From positions 1 to 64,000 of the forward strand of contig PXPI01000099.1 of assembly GCA_003021905.1 (NCBI GenBank): a stretch of DNA of 64,000 nt, given 5' to 3'. The notes under the pieces were generated by a model. The model was not told the origin of the DNA and made no database searches. It saw nothing but the letters and a program-made list of their open reading frames with translations. Positions 59,468 to 64,000 of the stretch are shown here, piece by piece. Each line of letters starts with the position of its first letter. The stretch's first letter is position 1. Position numbers and translations under genes: made by a program. The DNA comes from Cyanobacteria bacterium SW_9_44_58. Its GTDB lineage: Bacteria; Cyanobacteriota; Cyanobacteriia; Cyanobacteriales; Rubidibacteraceae.

Positions 59468-61180
59468 TTACAGATTATTCATTAATTGTTTTACTTTTGA
59501 TAATTGTTGTTTTTGTTCTTGAGAATTCATTTTTTCCACTTGCTTAGCAATCGCTTCTAAATGTTGACGAATTTCTTGTAGTTCTTGATCTCTTTGCTGT
59601 AAAATTTCACCGTTTGCTTCCACGCGGGTTGCTAATTCATTAGCCTGTTTTTGAGTCTCTTGCCAATTGGTTTCTGCTTGTTAAATTTGTTCCTTTAGTT
59701 GCTGGCACGCTTGCTGTTGTTGTTGAATCGTGCTTTCTAATTCTTCGACTTGCGACTTTAAATTTTCGATTTCATCATTCACTTGATGAAATTCATCTTC
59801 ACTATAATCCCGTTGACTATCGATTTTATTAAAAATGGGACTTAAATCAACTTTTGCATTGCCTTCCTCTGCATCCGAGTTGCCTTGACGGCGGTTTAAT
59901 ATTTCTTGATGCTGTTGTAAAATATCTTCTCGCGCCATTAAATTGCGCCGTTGCCCTACTAAGGTTTTTTCTAGGAAGCGATAGCGATCTTGTTCTTCTG
60001 ACAACTCATTTTCAATATTTTCTTTTTCCGAGGAATTGGCTTGGTTTAATTGTTCTTCCAACTCTCGAACACTTTGTAACTGATAATCCAATTCTTCTTC
60101 TTGATCTTTAACAAAAGAAACAGCATCTTCAAAGGATTTTTTCATCCGATCCAATTCTTGTTCTAGCTCCTCAATGGGCATTTCTTCTAAGGATTGAACA
60201 TCCACGTCTTGTTGAATTTTTAACTGAGGAAAATTAATCACTAACCGAGATAACACATCTCGAGCTTCACTTTGCTTTTGCAGTTGGGCTCCCAAAAAAG
60301 TAACGATTTGCTGCTTTGTATCCAGTTGACTTTGAACCGTTGCTAAATGTTTTTGAGTATCCAGTAAATTGCCTTCTTTATCCCGCAATTGTTGACGAAG
60401 TTGCTGCAATTGTTGGCTTAATTGTTGAGCCTCTTGTTGTTTGTTTTCTGCCTGTTGCCGTTGTTGATCCAACGTTTCCCATTGATCCCGAATTGCTGTG
60501 TTTTTTTCATTAAGTAATGCTTGCGCCGCTTGCAGGGGATCTTGGGTTGTTTCTGCCGCTTCGATCGCGCCTTCTACTTGTTGCACCAAACGACGCAGGG
60601 ATTGAGCTTGCTCATCGGAAAGCCCGGGTTCTCCTTCTACTTCCTGCCGGAGATTTTCAAGACGTTGTTGTTCTCCCCGCAGCTGTTCCCATGCCCCTTC
60701 CAACTCAGCGCGATCGCGCTCCCATTGTTCCCGCAATTGTTGAATTTCGGTTCGTTCTTGTTCTAATTGATTTAATTCTTCTTCTTTCTCAGCAATTTGT
60801 TGTTCCGCTTCCTGCAATGCTTCTTGACGACGGTTCAATTCTTCTGCCTGATAACTCAGAGACTGTTTCCATTGTTCAATTTCATCTTGCTGACCTTTTG
60901 TTTTTTCCACTTGTCGGGAAAAAGTTTGCAATAAGTTGGCAATTTTTTCGCCAGCTAACGCGACACTGCCTTGCAATTGCCGATTGGGGCCTAAATCTAC
61001 TGTTATTAATGCGCCTTCGCCAAACTGCCCCGTCACATCTTCAGTGGTTATGGTTTCCTGTCCAGGAATGGTCGTCCAACGATTATCATTTTGTTGACAA
61101 GCGAGTAAACGAAGCACCGTTTTCGTGCCACCCATAAACGGTTTGGTTGTTTGCTTCTTAACTTCTGCGATATACAGCAC
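59468..61180 (-). pseudogene. hmpF: HmpF-like coiled-coil pilus-motility protein with in-frame TAA at codon 500 (59681..59683)
   Basis: MLYIAEVKKQTTKPFMGGTKTVLRLLACQQNDNRWTTIPG N-terminus plus long coiled coil; translation continues in frame after TAA: QAETNWQETQKQANELATRVEANGEILQQRDQELQEIRQHLEAIAKQVEKMNSQEQKQQLSKVKQLMNNL*. Confidence 0.85.
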
Positions 61181-61408
61181 AACCCTAATCCTATTTTTGG
61201 TGTCTAACCCGGTTTGGCTTCTGCTAAATTTTACATACGGTAAATCGATTTTTGAGGGAGATGAGATCGACGGGATAACATAAGATGCGTTTGATTTTAA
61301 CTTATTGCCACCATTATATTAACCGCCCCTTCCTACTTTTGTCTCCGGACTTAATCAGCATCGTTATTCTCATTTTGTATTCCGCCAATTGGAGTTGTTT
61401 TTTATCTT

Positions 61409-62617
61409 ATGTATGGTTCCCTCAGCGAAATTGATATCCCGAATCTCTTAGAGTTGATTGAACGCGGTCAACGAACCGGACAATTGCTCGTAGAAATTCC
61501 ATCTTCCCAGCAAGAATCAACCCCCTCTTGTGACAACCCATTTTGGTTCCTGTTTTTTACCAAGGGACAAATCACTTATGCCGTTAGCAATGCTCACCTC
61601 CATTTACAACGCTTGCAAGACTACCTTCGCCGCTATCAAGTGGAATCGAGACTAGAAGCGTTACTAGAAACAGAAACGTCTCAGTTTTCAGCAACTGAGT
61701 TACATTTAACAGGAAGAATCCTACCCGAATACGACTATCTCTGGTTGCTGTTAGAGCATAAGGTTCTCACAGCAAGCCAAGGAAGACAGATTCTCTCCAG
61801 TATGGTTCATGAAACTCTCTTTGACTTAGTGAGTTTAACTCAGGGACATTTTGTTTTTCAAAGCAACACGATTTTTCAACCAGAACTGACTCAAATTGAG
61901 ATATATCCTTTGGTGAAGCAGGTAATTCGACAATTGCAACAGTGGAAGCAACTTTCTCCCTATATTGCTTCTCCTGAACAATGTCCGTTGCTGAGGGAAA
62001 CAGAACAAGTACAAAACGCCTTAACCTCCTCAGCGTATCGGAGTTTAGCAGTGGCGTGTCAAGGTCAACTTTCCCTGCGGCGCCTTGCCCGTTACCTGAA
62101 CAAAGACATTGTCACCCTTAGTCAGGCGCTGTATCCTTATCTTCAAAAAGGCTGGTTAACCTTGCTGAATTCTCAACAGCCGCCAGAAAAAACTGCCGCC
62201 GAAAAAGGAACGGCATCAACTGTTTTCTTATCAAAAGTAATATGTGTTCATGAACTGGGTAAAATATGTGATCAGATAGAATATATGTTGAAGGAACAAG
62301 GGTACCGTCCCATTATCTTAAATGAGCCCATAGAAGCCCTGAGTGTCATCGTGCAGGAACAACCCAATCTTGTCTTTTGCGATTTGGAAATGTCGGCTTT
62401 AGCAGGAGAGCAGCTGGGCAGCTTGTTGCGGCATCTCCCAAGTTTGGCAAAGCTTCCGATTATTTTTGTAACGCCGGATAATCCAGATCCGCTGCGTTTA
62501 GCAAAAGCTCGGCTTTTAGGAGGAACAGCCTTTCTAACCCCGCCCCTAAACTCATCTAACCTATCACAAGTCTTAAAAACGTATTTGGGAAACAATCAAA
62601 CCTTTGCCACAGCATGA
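61409..62617 (+). CDS. PATAN (DUF4388)-type response regulator, HmpA/PilG/PixG-like
   Basis: MYGSLSEIDIPNLLELIERGQRTGQLLVEI..; C-terminal receiver-like fold; first gene of a pilGHIJ-like cluster. Confidence 0.88.
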   Translation: MYGSLSEIDIPNLLELIERGQRTGQLLVEIPSSQQESTPSCDNPFWFLFFTKGQITYAVSNAHLHLQRLQDYLRRYQVESRLEALLETETSQFSATELHLTGRILPEYDYLWLLLEHKVLTASQGRQILSSMVHETLFDLVSLTQGHFVFQSNTIFQPELTQIEIYPLVKQVIRQLQQWKQLSPYIASPEQCPLLRETEQVQNALTSSAYRSLAVACQGQLSLRRLARYLNKDIVTLSQALYPYLQKGWLTLLNSQQPPEKTAAEKGTASTVFLSKVICVHELGKICDQIEYMLKEQGYRPIILNEPIEALSVIVQEQPNLVFCDLEMSALAGEQLGSLLRHLPSLAKLPIIFVTPDNPDPLRLAKARLLGGTAFLTPPLNSSNLSQVLKTYLGNNQTFATA

Positions 62618-62726
62618 TTGCCCCTAAAAATTGGTGAATCCTTGGTCTCCAAATTCAATTAAAATCAAATTGAAACTGCCCATTGATCATAGTCATAATT
62701 TGAACAAGCAATAAGGAAAAAAATAT

Positions 62727-63098
62727 ATGAGTACTGTTTTAGTTGTTGAAGATAGCGCTACCCAAAGACAAATGATTTCCGATCTTCTCAAAGACAGCGG
62801 TTTAAACGCTTCTGTTGTCAGTGTTGGCGATGGGGTAGAAGCACTAGAGCAAATTAAAAACCAATGTCCCGATATTGTGGTTTTGGATATTGTTATGCCT
62901 CGCATGAATGGGTATGAAGTTTGCCGGCAACTTAAAACCGATCCCAATACCGAAAATGTACCAGTTATTATGTGTTCTTCCAAAGGAGGAGAATTTGATA
63001 AATACTGGGGAATGAAACAAGGGGCTGATGCTTATATTGCCAAACCTTTTGAGCCCACAGAACTCATTGGTACCATTAAGCAATTGCTAAGGAAATAG
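62727..63098 (+). CDS. CheY-like response regulator, HmpB/PilH/PixH-like
   Basis: VLVVEDSATQRQMISDLLKDSG..IVVLDIVMPRMNGYEVCRQLK..VIMCSSKGGEFDKYWGMKQGADAYIAKPF. Confidence 0.95.
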   Translation: MSTVLVVEDSATQRQMISDLLKDSGLNASVVSVGDGVEALEQIKNQCPDIVVLDIVMPRMNGYEVCRQLKTDPNTENVPVIMCSSKGGEFDKYWGMKQGADAYIAKPFEPTELIGTIKQLLRK

Positions 63099-63109
63099 TG
63101 TTAACTGAA

Positions 63110-63682
63110 ATGGTCAATCAAACCGAATTTAGCGAGGAAGCCAACAATAACGATGAGTATCAGATTATCGAGGAAAATCTGGATCTCAACCCGGAATAGG
63201 AGGTTAGTTCAGAACTTGAATCCTACGAACCGCCGGAAGGAGAATTGCATTTACGGCTTTATCTGTCTTCGAAACGACAATTAGCAATCCCGGCAACGGG
63301 GATTCGAGAAGTGGTCTCTCAATCCCCGAATTTAATTACCCCAATTCCCAATGCTTCAGTGTTATTATTGGGAACTATGAATCTGCGAGGACAGGTAATT
63401 TGGGTCGCAGATTTAGGGCAATTTTTGGGAGAACCAGGCATTTTAACGACAGAGCGTTCAGAAATTCCCATCGTTGCCATTGAAGACCAAGAAACTATCA
63501 TGGGACTCGCAGTGGAACAAATTGCAGGCATGGAATGGCTCGATTCAGAACAATTGGAAATAGCCAGCAATTTATCTGATGAAATGGCTCCCTTTATTGA
63601 GGGAGAATGGGAGTGGGAAAACGCTTCTTTATTGTTGCTTAATCCCTCAGCGATTTTGCGCTCGGCACGATGGGCTGCTTAA
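63110..63682 (+). pseudogene. CheW-like protein (HmpC/PilI/PixI-like) with in-frame TAG at 63197..63199; CheW domain in ORF 63245..63682
   Basis: MVNQTEFSEEANNNDEYQIIEENLDLNPE*EVSSELESYEPPEGELHLRLYLSSKRQLAIPATGIREVV..GTMNLRGQVIWVADLGQFLG, single frame across the stop. Confidence 0.8.
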
Positions 63683-63867
63683 AAAAAGGTATCGCTTAAT
63701 AAGTATAATAAAGTTGTCGAATAAGGGCACACTTATTTTAGCACCATTGGTCAAGTCAATTACTGGGGAAAAAAGTTAACCTAGAGAAAGTTTCCTAAGA
63801 AAGATTACAAATATTAATTTTTATTCAATACTTAAATTAAGTCGGTAGTTGTGAGGCAAAAAGGGCA

Positions 63868-64000
63868 ATGGCATCGGGTATCCAACATCAAAACCAATAT
63901 GAAAAAGCCAGAAATGCTTATATTAAGGGTAACTGTGAGGAAGCAGCTGCCATTTTGGAGGAATTAGTAAAACATTCCCCCACTGCACCGGAAGTTTTAC
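63868..64000 (+). CDS. N-terminus of a methyl-accepting chemotaxis protein (HmpD/PilJ/PixJ-like), truncated by window end
   Basis: MASGIQHQNQYEKARNAYIKGNCEEAAAILEELVKHSPTAPEVL.. TPR-like N-terminus, position after cheW. Confidence 0.65.
   Translation, partial: MASGIQHQNQYEKARNAYIKGNCEEAAAILEELVKHSPTAPEVL

Noticed and set aside
60517-61137. 206-aa plus-strand ORF
   Set aside because: Antisense to the hmpF-like coiled coil; Leu/Pro-rich translation is the expected complement of Gln/Glu codons
1-64000. tRNA, rRNA, CRISPR arrays, restriction-modification, retron, toxin-antitoxin or prophage modules
   Set aside because: None could be recognised by reading; a tRNAscan/CRISPR/defence-system search would be needed to exclude them formally

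Overview
A 64-kb stretch of cyanobacterial chromosome. Supporting signs are abundant HIP1 octamers (GCGATCGC), CyanoP/PsbP, an HLIP, DUF1816, DUF3593, Tab2, CcsB and HmpF families. Most of it is ordinary housekeeping sequence: carA, rlmB, folB, KtrA/KtrB-type K+ uptake, rimM, aroE, uvrB, a 1827-aa TamB-like protein, rpoD, ribH, GH13, cysteine desulfurase, a transketolase-like enzyme, ClC, minCDE, egtC/egtB-like, LOV-PAS-GGDEF-EAL, maf, group 2 sigma factor, DnaJ-TPR, comF, mraY, ccsB and tilS. It ends in a divergent hmp/pil-type phototaxis/motility locus. No CRISPR array, rRNA, tRNA or prophage was recognised. The most notable observations are: (1) in-frame stop codons in two genes of the motility locus (hmpF-like, TAA; cheW-like, TAG), both one C-to-T step from Gln codons, with a degenerate receiver domain in the PATAN regulator between them; (2) a TnpB gene whose only visible lesion is a +1 frameshift inside a near-perfect 22-bp inverted repeat, consistent with a quasi-palindrome template-switch mutation; (3) several solo IS200/IS605-like right ends (omegaRNA-like hairpins), one in a roughly 190-bp MITE-like element that supplies the stop codon of a heme-binding-protein gene; (4) a small protein built of five approximately 20-aa GxRPI repeats; (5) candidate small RNA and attenuator signals near the M48 protease and HLIP genes. 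All functional names are by recognition of protein sequence; no database search was run.
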